Origin: Bacteroidota bacterium
GTDB lineage: Bacteria > Bacteroidota > Bacteroidia > Chitinophagales > Saprospiraceae
Direction of reading: 5' to 3'
Length of the DNA stretch: 64,000 nt
NCBI GenBank assembly: GCA_018222965.1
Contig: JAAEZH010000005.1
Span: 118,704-182,703, forward strand
The notes under the pieces are model-generated. The model worked only from the letters and a program-made list of their open reading frames with translations. It had not been told where the DNA came from and ran no database searches. Made by a program: the position numbers and the translations under genes. This document shows positions 1 through 10,172 of this stretch, piece by piece. Each line of letters begins with the position of its first letter. Position 1 is the first letter of the stretch.

Positions 1-3000
1 TGTTTTGCAAACCCCACCACCTCCTGCATAACGATTGAAGTTATTCCTACTCCCACTGCCGACCTTACAGGTAATGGAAGTATCTGTGCAGAAGGAACAG
101 TAACGCCGGTTGACCTAACCATCAATTTCACTGGTACACCACCCTGGGAATTTGTTTACTCCATCGACGGAGTAGACCAGCCCCCGGTCACAACCAGCGA
201 CAATCCGTATACACTCTCGGTTTCTACAGCCGGAAACATTCAACTGGAATCCGTACTATCAACAACCGGCTCCTGCCCGGGAACAGTGACGAGCAATGTA
301 ACCATCACCGAAACCGAAATCGACCCTTCTGCCACCACAACAGACCTACTCTGCTTTGGCAGTGCTGATGGCGAAGTAGATATTAGCGTATCAGGTGGAA
401 GCAGCCCTTATTCCTATCAGTGGTCACCATCCGGAAACGGGCAGAACCCGATGGATCTGCCTGCCGGAACTTACGACATAACTGTTACCGATAACGATGG
501 CTGTACAGGTGAAATCAGTGTAACATTAAACGAACCGCCATTACTGGAAGCCTCCGGCCAAAGCAGTCAGGATATCGACTGCGATACACCTACAGGTTCT
601 ATCTCCACGACGGTAAGTGGAGGTACCCCCGGTTACACCTACCAGTGGTCACCGTCTGGTAATGGCTCAGACCCGACAGGCCTCGTAGACGGAACTTATT
701 ACGCTACCGTTACCGATGCCAATGGCTGTACAGACACCCTAAGTGCAATGATTGCCATTGACACCATAGCTCCAATTGCAGCAGCTGCCAGTACAGATAC
801 CATTAATTGTACATCTACAAGTATTACGATAGACGGAACAGGATCTGAAACCGGACCAAATATCACCTATCAATGGACCGGACCTGGAATTGTTTCCGGT
901 GGCACGACTTTAAATCCAATGGTCGACCAGCCTGGCACCTACACAATCACCGTTACAAATACTGAAACCGGCTGTGAAGAAATCGCTACCGTTACAGTAG
1001 CAGAAGATATTACTCCGCCGGTAGCGATGGCAACAGCGCCACCAATCACCTGTGCAAATGGAGAAATTACCATAGATGCGACAGGAACAGACACCGGAGG
1101 AAACTTCACCTACCAGTGGAGCGGCCCCGGAATCGTTTCCGGTGGCACGACATTGATGCCCGTCGTGGATCAATCGGGAAGTTATACACTGACTGTCACC
1201 AACACCAATAATGGCTGTGAAACGACTATCACCGTCAACGTACCAGAAGACACCACACTACCTGATGCAGTTGCCACTGCCCCTCCCATTACCTGCAACA
1301 ACACCAGCATCACCATTGATGGAACCGGCTCCGAAACCGGTCCGAATATCACCTATCAATGGACCGGGCCGGGTATCGTTTCCGGTGAAACGACCCTGAT
1401 GCCGGTAGTAGATCAACCGGGCACCTATACCCTTACCGTTTTTGATGGAAATAATGGTTGCGAAAACTCGGTCACCGTAACGGTGGAAGATCAAACGCAA
1501 CTTCCTGACGCTGTCGCGAATGCCGATCAAATTACCTGTGCCAATCCAACTATAAATATTGACGGCAACGGCTCCAGCACCGGGCCGGAGTTTACGTACC
1601 AATGGACCACCAATGATGGAAATATTGTAAGTGGCAGTACAACATTAAACCCAACCATCGATCAGCCGGGCACTTACACCCTAACGGTTGTAAATACCGC
1701 AACGGGTTGCGAAAATACCGTTAGCGTAACCGTGGGAGAAGATGTAACGCCCCCGATAGCCGAAGCCGGACCAACCTTTGAATTGACTTGCGACATTACA
1801 ACCGTCCAACTCGATGGCACAGGCTCTGATACAGGTGCTGAATATACCTACCAATGGACAGGGCCCGGGATCGTTTCCGGTGGTACTACTTTAAACCCAA
1901 CAGTTGATCAACCGGGCACCTATACGATTACCGTTACCAATACAGACAATGGTTGTGAAACGACCGACACCGTGGTTGTGACAGAAGATGTGACGCCCCC
2001 GATAGCAACCGCTTCGGCACCTCCTATTACCTGCGATGATCCCAGTGTCACCATAAGTGGCAATGGCTCCAGTACCGGAACAGATTTCACCTATCAATGG
2101 TCCGGACCCGGTATCATTTCAGGAGGAACTACCCTGAACCCAACGGTGGACCAACCGGGCACCTATACACTTACGGTCACCAATACAGATAACGGCTGTA
2201 CAGAAATGGCGACTGTAACGGTACAGGATTTGACACAACTCCCGGATGCTGTCGCTAATGCAGATCCACTAACCTGTGCCAACACTTCTATCTCAATTGA
2301 TGGAAATGGCTCCAGTACAGGACCAAACTTTACCTATCAGTGGAGCACTACCGATGGGAATATTGTCAGCGGCTCCAGCCAATTGAATCCGCTGGTAGAT
2401 CAAACGGGCACCTACACCCTGCTCGTGGAGAATACAACCACAGGCTGTGAAAACACGGTAGACGTTACCGTTGGAATCGATACCATCCCACCCATAGCCG
2501 AAGCCGGCCCCACCATGGAGTTAAATTGTGCCAACGAGGAAGTGACTCTCGATGGAAGTGGGTCCAGCAGTGGAGTTGGATTCAGTTATAGCTGGGATGG
2601 ACCGGGAGTCATCTTTGGAGGTAACACCACTACTCCAATTGCTGCAGCACCCGGCATCTATACGCTAACCGTTGTAAACGACATGAATGGCTGTACTGCT
2701 TCCGACGTGGTTGAAGTTACAGCCGACTTTACCACGCCCGATCCTGCAATACAACCACCCGATATTATCACTTGCGACATTCCGGAGATTCAGCTCGATG
2801 GAAGTGCTTCAACGTCCGGACCCAATATTACCTACAACTGGACAACCAATGGCGGCACCATTATCAGCGGCGGGAATACGGCTACGCCAACCGTCGGCTC
2901 CGGAGGTCTGTACACCATAATCGTAACAGATCAGGACAATGGGTGTGATGCCTCGATAAGTGTAGTCGTGGAAGAAGACAACGATCCGCCATTTGTTGAT

Positions 3001-6000
3001 GCCGGGCCGGACCTCGAAATAACCTGTGTCCTGCAGGAGATTCCACTCTTCGGATTTAACTCCGTTCAGGGTCCGGAATACTCTTACCTATGGACAACCG
3101 TAGATGGAAATATCATCAGCGGAGAAACGACCCTGAGTCCGATAGTAAACGAACCAGGAACCTATACACTTACCGTATTCGACAGTTCCAACGGATGTGA
3201 AGCCAGTGCCAGCACCGTAGTTGGAGTAGACTCGGATGTGCCTATTTCCAATGCGGGGCCAAATCAAAGCATAACCTGTACAAACTCCAATCCAACACTG
3301 AATGGTTCAGGATCTTCTTCCGGACCGGGTTTCACCTACACCTGGAGTACGACAGATGGAAACATTGTATCAGGCGCAAATACCCTGACGCCTCAGGTAG
3401 ATCAGCCCGGTCAATACCAATTGGAAGTAATCAACTTAAACAATGGCTGTGTAGCTTATTCCTTTGTTACCGTAACAGAAGACATCGAACTACCGGAAGC
3501 AATAATTGCACAGCCCGGTGAGGTAGACTGCAACAATCCAACAGTCACCATAGATGCCTCAGCTTCCTCTTCCGGAAGCAACTTTTCTTATGTTTGGAAT
3601 ACTGCGAATGGCAATATCGTCAGCGGCCAGGGCACACTCATGCCGGTAGTTGATCAGGGGGGCAATTACGTCCTGACGATCATCAACAACACCAGTGGAT
3701 GTATCAATGGCGGAAATGTAGTAGTAACAGAAAATATTGATAATCCGATATTAAACATCGAGAATCCGGGCATCATTTCCTGTACGGAACCCGAACTCAC
3801 GCTTGATGCTTCCGGCTCCGATACGGGTCCGGAATTTGAATATTCCTGGACAACGATTGATGGGGTGATTGTAAGTGGTGCAGAAAGTCCAAATCCGGTG
3901 ATTTCTGCCGGAGGAACCTATGAGCTAACCATTATCAACCTGAATACAAATTGCTCAACGACTGATCAGGTAGTAGTACCCGAGGATGCTGACATCCCGG
4001 AGGTTACTTTAGAAATGCCAGACGTACTGGATTGTGCCTTAAGCCAGCTTTCGCTGAATGCCGCTATTAGCGGAGGAGCTAATTTGCAATACAACTGGTC
4101 CACCGCTGATGGAAACTTCGTATCAGGCACCAATACACTGGAGCCAATCGTTGATCAACCCGGCACCTATTTACTGGAGGTCTTTAATGAAGATACCGGC
4201 TGCCAGAGCAGTGGCGCAGTGACTGTTAGTCAGGACATCCTTGTCCCTGTCTCCGAAGCCGGACCGGACAGCCTGTTAAATTGCGTGGTAACAAGCATTG
4301 TTCTCGATGGATCCAATTCAGACAGCGGCGCAGACCTGAATTACCAATGGACAACCCCCGATGGAAACATCCTCTCCGGGGCAGACGGATTGATGCCCGA
4401 GATAGATGCAGCCGGAACCTATATTCTGGAAGTATCTAATACGCAAAACAGCTGTTTTGACGCCGACACGCTTGTTGTGGCAGAAGATGTGGAAATTCCT
4501 GCCAGCACAATTGCGCCTCCGATTCTAATGGGTTGTGCCGATCCAATTGTAACCATTGATGCCAGCGGATCAACCTCGGGAAGTGGCATAATTTATCAGT
4601 GGACAACACCCGATGGAAATATCCTTTCCGGGGCAGACGGATTGATGCCCGAGGTAGATGCACCGGGAACCTATTCCCTGGTGGTTTTGGATACTATTAA
4701 TGGATGTTCATCAATGACTCAAACAACCGTCATAGAAAACACCCAACTACCAATAGTCGATGCTGGCGCAGGCGGAGAACTAACCTGTATAGTAACCAGC
4801 CTGGAACTACTGGGTGACGCCATGGGGCAAACCTCAAATTTTGAATACAGCTGGGTTACCACCAATGGAAACATCACAAGTGGGGCAAGCACCCTTACAC
4901 CAACAATAGATCAGGCCGGAACCTATACCTTCGTGGTAACTGACACCATAAATCAATGTTCGGCGGAAGCCAGTGTCGAGATCACACAAGATGCAGACCT
5001 GCCCGTTGCGGATGTTACCGCATCCAACTTCATCAACTGTGTACAAAGTTCAGCTACGCTGGATGGAACAGGAAGTACACAAGGGCCGGATCTCATTTAC
5101 ACCTGGACCACAACTGATGGCAATTTTGTAGGTACGCCTGATGATTTGATGCCTGAAATCGACCAGCCGGGGTCCTATACCCTGACGATCAATGACACCA
5201 TCAACAATTGTATCACCAGTGAGACTATCGTTATTCCGGCCGATACGCTGAGTCCGGTTCTTGGGATCACCAACCCGGGAGAACTCAATTGCTATACTCC
5301 TGAAATTATGCTGGATGCAACAGCCGGCGGCTTGAATAACCTCAGCATTTTGTGGACCACCACAGATGGAAACATCCTTGCAAATGCAGACAGCCTCAAT
5401 CCGCTGATTGACCTGCCCGGAACGTACACCTTGAGTGTTTTGAATAATGACAATGGATGCTCCACCGAAATTCAGACCCTGGTAGAAAGCGATTTCACCC
5501 CTCCGATCGCAGATGCAGGAGGAAGTGTTTTGCTGGACTGCCAACTGACCGAATTCAACCTACAGGGCACAGGCAATGCGAATGGAGCAGTTATTGAATA
5601 TCTATGGACCACAAACGATGGAAATATCCTTTCGGGAGCCGACACATCTACTCCCTTAATTGACGCCGGTGGTACTTATCAATTGGAAATAATCAATACC
5701 GAAAACGGTTGTAGCACGACCGACGAGGTGGAGATCGATCAAGATCAGGAACTGCCTCTCGCAGATCCGGGGCCCGATGGGATTATCAATTGCTTTGCAA
5801 GCGAAATTTCTCTGGATGGAACAGGATCCTCCTTCGGACCGGAATTTGAATATACCTGGACAACTGCCGATGGGAATATTCTTTCTGGTGCAAATGGGCT
5901 TTCGCCGAATGTGGATGCGCCGGGTACTTACACCCTTACTATTACCAATCAGGATAATAACTGTACGTCTGCAGATACCCTGGCAGTGACTGAAGATGTG

Positions 6001-8541
6001 GTTCCCCCAATGGCTGATGCCGGACCGGGAGCGGATCTTAGTTGTAGCATTACAGAAACCAACCTCCAGGGCCAGGCAAGTGGAGGCACAAACTTTTCAT
6101 ACACCTGGACAAGTACGGATGGAAACATTCTCAATGGTGCAGACACACCCACTCCGCTAATAGATGCCGGAGGAACTTACCTCCTGGAGATCATCAATCT
6201 TGATAACGGATGTGCTGATACTTCTCAAACCCTGGTTACGAATCTGGTAGATTACCCACTGGCGAGCGCCGCTCTGGATGGTATGCTAAATTGCAATATT
6301 TTGTCCCTCACTTTGGATGGATCCGGTTCAGACCAGGGAGTGAATTTCCAATATAGTTGGGATACCCCCGATGGTAATATCGTATCCGGAGGCACCGGAT
6401 TAGCCCCTCTTGTTGATCAGGCGGGCACTTACACCCTTACCGTAACCGACCTCAGCAACGATTGTATTTCTGTTTCGGAAGTAGAAGTTCCAATAGACAC
6501 ATTATCCCCGATTGCTGATGCCGGAATTGATGGTATCCTAAACTGCGTGGAAGAATCCCTGATTCTGGATGGAAATGGATCTTCCACAGGGGTTGACTAT
6601 ATATACGCCTGGACAACTCCCGATGGAAACATCCTTTCCGGAGAAGATGCGCTTAGCCCGGAGATTGATGCTTCCGGAACCTATGAACTTACTGTGCAAA
6701 ATCTCGAAAACGGATGCCTGGCTTCTGACCTGGTTTTCGTCGATATGGACACAATATCTCCTCTCGCTTCCGCGAATGTGGATGACATCCTGACCTGTAC
6801 GGTTTTGGCAATCAATCTGGATGGTGCGGGCTCCGAAACAGGGCCTGACATATCCTATTCCTGGTCAACTACAGATGGGAATATTCTAAATGGAGCCAAT
6901 GATCTCGAACCACTGGTAAGCCAGCCGGGAACATACGAGTTGACAGTAATTAATGATGAGAATGGCTGCCATGCAACAGCTAGCATTGAAGTAGAGCAGG
7001 ATATCGAAAACCCGGAAGCGGAAGCAGGCATTGACGGACTACTCACTTGTGAAGACACCGAGATCACCCTCAACGGTACAGCAAGCGGAGCTAATAGTCC
7101 GCTGGCAATTTTATGGACCAGTGATGACGGAAGTGTAATTGTAGGAGACACCACAGAGAATCCAACGGTTAATGCTCCGGGCATTTATGTTATGGAAGTA
7201 ACAGACATGGTAAATGGCTGTACAGACTCGGATCAGGTAGATGTTGCAGAGGACATCGAAGATCCAAATATTCTGATCAGTGATCCACAGCTGTTGACAT
7301 GTCTGGTTGATACCGTTCTCCTCGATGCTACATCTTCCAGTTCCGGAAGCGACTATACGGTATTGTGGACCACCATGGATGGCCATATTATCACCGGGGA
7401 AAACAGCCTGGAATTAATGGTTGACGAACCCGGTACCTATCTGTTGGAAATTCTCAATACGGAAAACGGCTGTTCTTCTACTGAAGATGTAATCGTTCTT
7501 CAAAACCTGGATACGCCGATAGTAGACGCCGGTGAAGACCTTATTCTCCCCTGCCAGGAAGAGACCAGTACACTGACAGGCAGCGTATCGGGAAGTTCAA
7601 ATCTTCAATTCCAATGGGAAACCACAAGTGGTACCATTGAATCGGGTGCCAACAGCTTATCCGCAGAGATTTCAGGCATTGGTACTTATACACTACTGGT
7701 AACCAATTTGGACAATGGTTGTACAGATAGCGATGTAGTCGAAGTTACGGAGAATATCCCCTCAACACCGGATTATCTGGCAGAGGCTCCCTTATGTTCT
7801 GATGAACTTGGGATTTTGGAGATCACCAACGTAATGGCTGGCACCCCGCCTTACCTGTATTCATTGGATAATGGCGAGACTTTTTATTCAAATCCGGTTT
7901 TCACCAACCTGGATGAGGGATGGTATACCATACTGGTACAAGATGCACTTGGTTGCGAATCCGAAACAGTTGACTATTTCATGGATGTCCCGGATCCACT
8001 GGTCACCAGTCTTGACAGTCAAATTGAAGTCCTTCAGGGAGAAAGTTACCAACTTAACCTGTACATCAATATTCCGGACACGGAAATCCTGGAAATTGTT
8101 TGGTCACCGGCTGAAGGCTTGAGTTGTACGGATTGTCTAAATCCGATTGCGAGCCCGCTAAGTACAACAACCTACCAGGTGGAAATAACCAGTATAGCAG
8201 AATGCCGCACCGAAGACGAAGTGCAGTTGATTGTAGATGAGCGCCCGGCTGTTTATGCACCAAATATCTTTTCGCCGGATGGCGACGGTAATAATGATCT
8301 CTTTTATCTGTTTGCCAGACCAAACAGCATTAAGAACATTAAGTCATTTCTGGTATTTAGCCGCTGGGGAGAAACCGTATTCTCTTATTCGAACTTCCAA
8401 CCCAATAATCCTGCATTTGGATGGGATGGAAACTTTAGAGGACAAGCGCTAAATCCGGGCGTATTTGCCTGGTTTGCCATTGTAGAAATGGTTGATGGCC
8501 GTACAGAGTTGTTTGAAGGTGATATTACCCTGGTGAGATAA
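1..8541 (+). CDS. Giant T9SS type B secreted adhesin with 28 tandem repeats (5' partial)
   Basis: The frame is open from base 1, so the N-terminus lies outside the window. A GTG at 286 is internal, not the start. After two SprB-like repeats (about bases 330-755) come 28 tandem repeats of about 82 residues (about 765-7755). Each has a Cys near its start (LTC/LNC), a YxW core, a DGNIxSG or GPGIVSGG loop, a PGTYTLTV strand and a second Cys (NGC), suggesting Ig/PKD-like beta domains with one disulfide each. Another SprB-like repeat follows, then at 8251-8541 a gliding-motility-type C-terminal domain (PNIFSPDGDGNND, FSRWGE, GWDG). In known systems this domain directs type IX secretion and surface anchoring. 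Family knowledge suggests a surface adhesin or gliding-type filament; the ligand is unknown. A hairpin terminator follows directly. Confidence 0.9.
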   Translation, partial: CFANPTTSCITIEVIPTPTADLTGNGSICAEGTVTPVDLTINFTGTPPWEFVYSIDGVDQPPVTTSDNPYTLSVSTAGNIQLESVLSTTGSCPGTVTSNVTITETEIDPSATTTDLLCFGSADGEVDISVSGGSSPYSYQWSPSGNGQNPMDLPAGTYDITVTDNDGCTGEISVTLNEPPLLEASGQSSQDIDCDTPTGSISTTVSGGTPGYTYQWSPSGNGSDPTGLVDGTYYATVTDANGCTDTLSAMIAIDTIAPIAAAASTDTINCTSTSITIDGTGSETGPNITYQWTGPGIVSGGTTLNPMVDQPGTYTITVTNTETGCEEIATVTVAEDITPPVAMATAPPITCANGEITIDATGTDTGGNFTYQWSGPGIVSGGTTLMPVVDQSGSYTLTVTNTNNGCETTITVNVPEDTTLPDAVATAPPITCNNTSITIDGTGSETGPNITYQWTGPGIVSGETTLMPVVDQPGTYTLTVFDGNNGCENSVTVTVEDQTQLPDAVANADQITCANPTINIDGNGSSTGPEFTYQWTTNDGNIVSGSTTLNPTIDQPGTYTLTVVNTATGCENTVSVTVGEDVTPPIAEAGPTFELTCDITTVQLDGTGSDTGAEYTYQWTGPGIVSGGTTLNPTVDQPGTYTITVTNTDNGCETTDTVVVTEDVTPPIATASAPPITCDDPSVTISGNGSSTGTDFTYQWSGPGIISGGTTLNPTVDQPGTYTLTVTNTDNGCTEMATVTVQDLTQLPDAVANADPLTCANTSISIDGNGSSTGPNFTYQWSTTDGNIVSGSSQLNPLVDQTGTYTLLVENTTTGCENTVDVTVGIDTIPPIAEAGPTMELNCANEEVTLDGSGSSSGVGFSYSWDGPGVIFGGNTTTPIAAAPGIYTLTVVNDMNGCTASDVVEVTADFTTPDPAIQPPDIITCDIPEIQLDGSASTSGPNITYNWTTNGGTIISGGNTATPTVGSGGLYTIIVTDQDNGCDASISVVVEEDNDPPFVDAGPDLEITCVLQEIPLFGFNSVQGPEYSYLWTTVDGNIISGETTLSPIVNEPGTYTLTVFDSSNGCEASASTVVGVDSDVPISNAGPNQSITCTNSNPTLNGSGSSSGPGFTYTWSTTDGNIVSGANTLTPQVDQPGQYQLEVINLNNGCVAYSFVTVTEDIELPEAIIAQPGEVDCNNPTVTIDASASSSGSNFSYVWNTANGNIVSGQGTLMPVVDQGGNYVLTIINNTSGCINGGNVVVTENIDNPILNIENPGIISCTEPELTLDASGSDTGPEFEYSWTTIDGVIVSGAESPNPVISAGGTYELTIINLNTNCSTTDQVVVPEDADIPEVTLEMPDVLDCALSQLSLNAAISGGANLQYNWSTADGNFVSGTNTLEPIVDQPGTYLLEVFNEDTGCQSSGAVTVSQDILVPVSEAGPDSLLNCVVTSIVLDGSNSDSGADLNYQWTTPDGNILSGADGLMPEIDAAGTYILEVSNTQNSCFDADTLVVAEDVEIPASTIAPPILMGCADPIVTIDASGSTSGSGIIYQWTTPDGNILSGADGLMPEVDAPGTYSLVVLDTINGCSSMTQTTVIENTQLPIVDAGAGGELTCIVTSLELLGDAMGQTSNFEYSWVTTNGNITSGASTLTPTIDQAGTYTFVVTDTINQCSAEASVEITQDADLPVADVTASNFINCVQSSATLDGTGSTQGPDLIYTWTTTDGNFVGTPDDLMPEIDQPGSYTLTINDTINNCITSETIVIPADTLSPVLGITNPGELNCYTPEIMLDATAGGLNNLSILWTTTDGNILANADSLNPLIDLPGTYTLSVLNNDNGCSTEIQTLVESDFTPPIADAGGSVLLDCQLTEFNLQGTGNANGAVIEYLWTTNDGNILSGADTSTPLIDAGGTYQLEIINTENGCSTTDEVEIDQDQELPLADPGPDGIINCFASEISLDGTGSSFGPEFEYTWTTADGNILSGANGLSPNVDAPGTYTLTITNQDNNCTSADTLAVTEDVVPPMADAGPGADLSCSITETNLQGQASGGTNFSYTWTSTDGNILNGADTPTPLIDAGGTYLLEIINLDNGCADTSQTLVTNLVDYPLASAALDGMLNCNILSLTLDGSGSDQGVNFQYSWDTPDGNIVSGGTGLAPLVDQAGTYTLTVTDLSNDCISVSEVEVPIDTLSPIADAGIDGILNCVEESLILDGNGSSTGVDYIYAWTTPDGNILSGEDALSPEIDASGTYELTVQNLENGCLASDLVFVDMDTISPLASANVDDILTCTVLAINLDGAGSETGPDISYSWSTTDGNILNGANDLEPLVSQPGTYELTVINDENGCHATASIEVEQDIENPEAEAGIDGLLTCEDTEITLNGTASGANSPLAILWTSDDGSVIVGDTTENPTVNAPGIYVMEVTDMVNGCTDSDQVDVAEDIEDPNILISDPQLLTCLVDTVLLDATSSSSGSDYTVLWTTMDGHIITGENSLELMVDEPGTYLLEILNTENGCSSTEDVIVLQNLDTPIVDAGEDLILPCQEETSTLTGSVSGSSNLQFQWETTSGTIESGANSLSAEISGIGTYTLLVTNLDNGCTDSDVVEVTENIPSTPDYLAEAPLCSDELGILEITNVMAGTPPYLYSLDNGETFYSNPVFTNLDEGWYTILVQDALGCESETVDYFMDVPDPLVTSLDSQIEVLQGESYQLNLYINIPDTEILEIVWSPAEGLSCTDCLNPIASPLSTTTYQVEITSIAECRTEDEVQLIVDERPAVYAPNIFSPDGDGNNDLFYLFARPNSIKNIKSFLVFSRWGETVFSYSNFQPNNPAFGWDGNFRGQALNPGVFAWFAIVEMVDGRTELFEGDITLVR

Positions 8542-8545
8542 CCAT

Positions 8546-8587
8546 TAAAAGCCCTTCCTGAACTAAATCGGGAAGGGCTTTCTTTTA
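8546..8587. terminator. Bidirectional intrinsic terminator
   Basis: A stem AAAGCCCTTCC / GGGAAGGGCTTT with A-rich and T-rich flanks separates the convergent adhesin and dioxygenase genes. T-runs follow the stem on both strands, so it probably serves both. Confidence 0.85.
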
Positions 8588-8595
8588 TCAAATTC

Positions 8596-9543
8596 TTAGA
8601 GTTTCTGGTATCCCTCAAGGTTGTCGACACCCCAGTTTTCCAATTCTTCTTTTGACCAAAGGTCCGGGAAAAATATGCGGCGCTGATAGCGGGGATGCAT
8701 GTATTTTTTCCAGTCGCTGCCTCCGGTGGCTTCCGCGGCATCTTCGCCACTTTCCAGATATTTATAGGCAGCATTGTAATGTGCCATTACCCAGGACACA
8801 TTTACTGTATGATCATAGTGTCGCATGGCATTCATCAAATCTTTATCGGTGCGCACAGACTCTGGAAGCTCCTGGAACTTGGTCCAGAGATTCACCGTGT
8901 TGTACTCCTCCATTTTTCGAAGAAAAAGGCCTTTGTAGCGTTTCTCAAACAACTGCATTAAGGTCGACTTCTCCCCAGTCTTAAAATCCTTCCCGGCTGC
9001 CTGCCAATATAGATGTTCAAAAGCATGGGTATATGGAGTATCCCGATCAATAGTTGATCTAAACCGGTAATCGATCAGGTTGATCAATTCGGTAGAACTA
9101 AACTCTATGAGGCGATACTGAGCCGATTGAAAGCCACTGGCCGGAGTCAGTGTATTTCGGAATTTCATGTATTGCTCCACTTCCATGCCTTCGCGCATGA
9201 TGTTGAAGGAAGCAGATAGCATATCAAAATACCGGCTGATGCGATGTAATCGGCTTGCAAAAAAGGAAGCGGTGAGTGAGTTGTGAAAAGCTACCTGGTC
9301 GATTTCCCAAAGGATCATCTTAAAAAGCAACTCATTAATCTGGTGGTAAATGATGAATACCATCTCATCTGGCAAGGTGGTACGCTGTATTTGCAAACCC
9401 AGCAAAGAATCAGTCTTAATATAATCCCAATAGGTAATTGGCGTACTCCAAAGGAGCCCCTCCAGGTGTGTACCCGGATCCTGCCCCATTTCCTCGTACT
9501 TCTTCTTTATCTGATCCAGCAGGTCATTTTTGGTGTCAGGCAT
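8596..9543 (-). CDS. kynA: Tryptophan 2,3-dioxygenase (TDO family)
   Basis: 315 residues, near the usual family length. It should insert O2 into L-Trp to give N-formylkynurenine, the first step of the kynurenine pathway, in the cytoplasm with a b-type heme. Visible family signatures: HQINELLFKMIL, FRNTLTPASGFQSAQYR (substrate pocket), a late His in VMAHYNAAYKYL that fits the proximal heme ligand, and TGGSDWKKYM near the C-terminus. The more usual GTGGS motif is altered, as in the divergent Bacteroidota forms. It is a single gene with ATG start and no other kynurenine gene beside it. It is convergent with the adhesin and shares its terminator. Confidence 0.9.
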   Translation of the reverse strand: MPDTKNDLLDQIKKKYEEMGQDPGTHLEGLLWSTPITYWDYIKTDSLLGLQIQRTTLPDEMVFIIYHQINELLFKMILWEIDQVAFHNSLTASFFASRLHRISRYFDMLSASFNIMREGMEVEQYMKFRNTLTPASGFQSAQYRLIEFSSTELINLIDYRFRSTIDRDTPYTHAFEHLYWQAAGKDFKTGEKSTLMQLFEKRYKGLFLRKMEEYNTVNLWTKFQELPESVRTDKDLMNAMRHYDHTVNVSWVMAHYNAAYKYLESGEDAAEATGGSDWKKYMHPRYQRRIFFPDLWSKEELENWGVDNLEGYQKL

Positions 9544-9916
9544 TAATATGTCTTTTGTTTGTTTAAACCATCAATTAAAGCCCGCTTCTGAGCGAAGCTC
9601 AATCAACCCTGAAAGTTATTGAAGATTTGGGAGAAATCAGCTTCAACCTGAAGACAATTATCTACCCACGACCTTATGACTGGTTGCCAAAAAAATAAAC
9701 ATGGCAGATGTAGTTGTACTAAAAATAAAAGTTGTATCTTTTTTGTATAAACGTCACAAAGCGATCCTTTCCGGTTGGATTCCCAACTTGAAAATCTGCC
9801 CTTGTCTCCACCTGTCCATAATCAGAATCGCCTTAAAACTGGCTAATAACAGTCATAATAAGGGGTTTGTCCATTGATTGTCCATAGCCTTTCTTCCGGT
9901 GTATACTTTTTGTCCA
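9544..9916. other. Intergenic, no gene seen
   Basis: About 370 bases upstream of the dioxygenase. No reading frame looks coding. It presumably carries the dioxygenase promoter and 5' leader on the minus strand, but no clear TAnnTTTG box was found there. Confidence 0.5.
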
Positions 9917-9947
9917 TTGGATACGCATCCTAAAATATCTAAATTTG
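9917..9947 (+). promoter_or_regulatory. Candidate Bacteroidota-type promoter
   Basis: TTG at 9917-9919 and TAAATTTG at 9940-9947 are separated by 20 bases. This matches the Bacteroidota primary sigma consensus (-33 TTG, -7 TAnnTTTG). It points at the structured, terminator-ended region that follows, which has no ORF. Confidence 0.65.
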
Positions 9948-9953
9948 TGACAA

Positions 9954-10172
9954 CACAAACGAAAGGTCTTTTAACCGTGTGGACTAAAACCTTTATACCC
10001 CCCATCCAGGGAAGTTAAATTGGAAGTGGAATACAAACAGATGCAGGCTTACCCCCCAAGCCACCCCAAAGCATTTTTTTGCCGCAGGTTTGATTATTCC
10101 TTCAGGGTTTGGAAACCCTGATTTAAATATCTCTGGAACAACGGGCAGGCGCCATCGTGCGTCTGCCTTTTT
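9954..10172 (+). ncRNA. Candidate structured small RNA, about 218 nt
   Basis: A consensus promoter lies just upstream, a Rho-independent terminator closes the region, and nothing inside looks coding. Helices readable by eye: AAAGG..TTTTA with TAAAACCTTT (about 9962-9994, two-base bulge); GGAATACAAAC (10028-10038) with GTTTGATTATTCC (10088-10100), enclosing GGCTT/AAGCC (10046-10062); TCAGGGTTT/AAACCCTGA (10102-10121); then the terminator stem. The 9-mer TACCCCCCA occurs twice (9996-10004 and 10050-10058), the second time in a hairpin loop. C-rich unpaired loops often act as pairing seeds in trans-acting sRNAs; applying that here is inference. It might be a divergent 6S-type RNA, but I cannot assign a family. 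Confidence 0.5.
10144..10172 (+). terminator. Intrinsic terminator of the candidate small RNA
   Basis: GGCAGGCGC / GCGTCTGCC stem (one G-U in RNA) followed by TTTTTT on the plus strand. The minus strand has no T-run after the stem, so it faces the plus direction even though its tail abuts the stop codon of the histidine kinase. Confidence 0.8.

Noticed and set aside
5050..5544. Long antisense reading frame in the adhesin
   Set aside because: Antisense frames recur with the repeat period and have no start, promoter or protein-like composition.
765..7755. CRISPR-like regular repeats
   Set aside because: The period is about 246 bp, in frame and translated as beta-domain repeats of one protein.
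8596..9543. Tryptophan 2,3-dioxygenase as part of the kynurenine-making copper system
   Set aside because: It acts on free Trp in the cytoplasm, lies 7 kb away with unrelated genes between, and MbnH forms kynurenine within the protein. The shared product is probably coincidence.
9954..10172. SRP RNA or tmRNA identity for the small RNA
   Set aside because: No SRP GNAR-loop helix 8 motif and no tRNA-like ends or tag ORF were seen.
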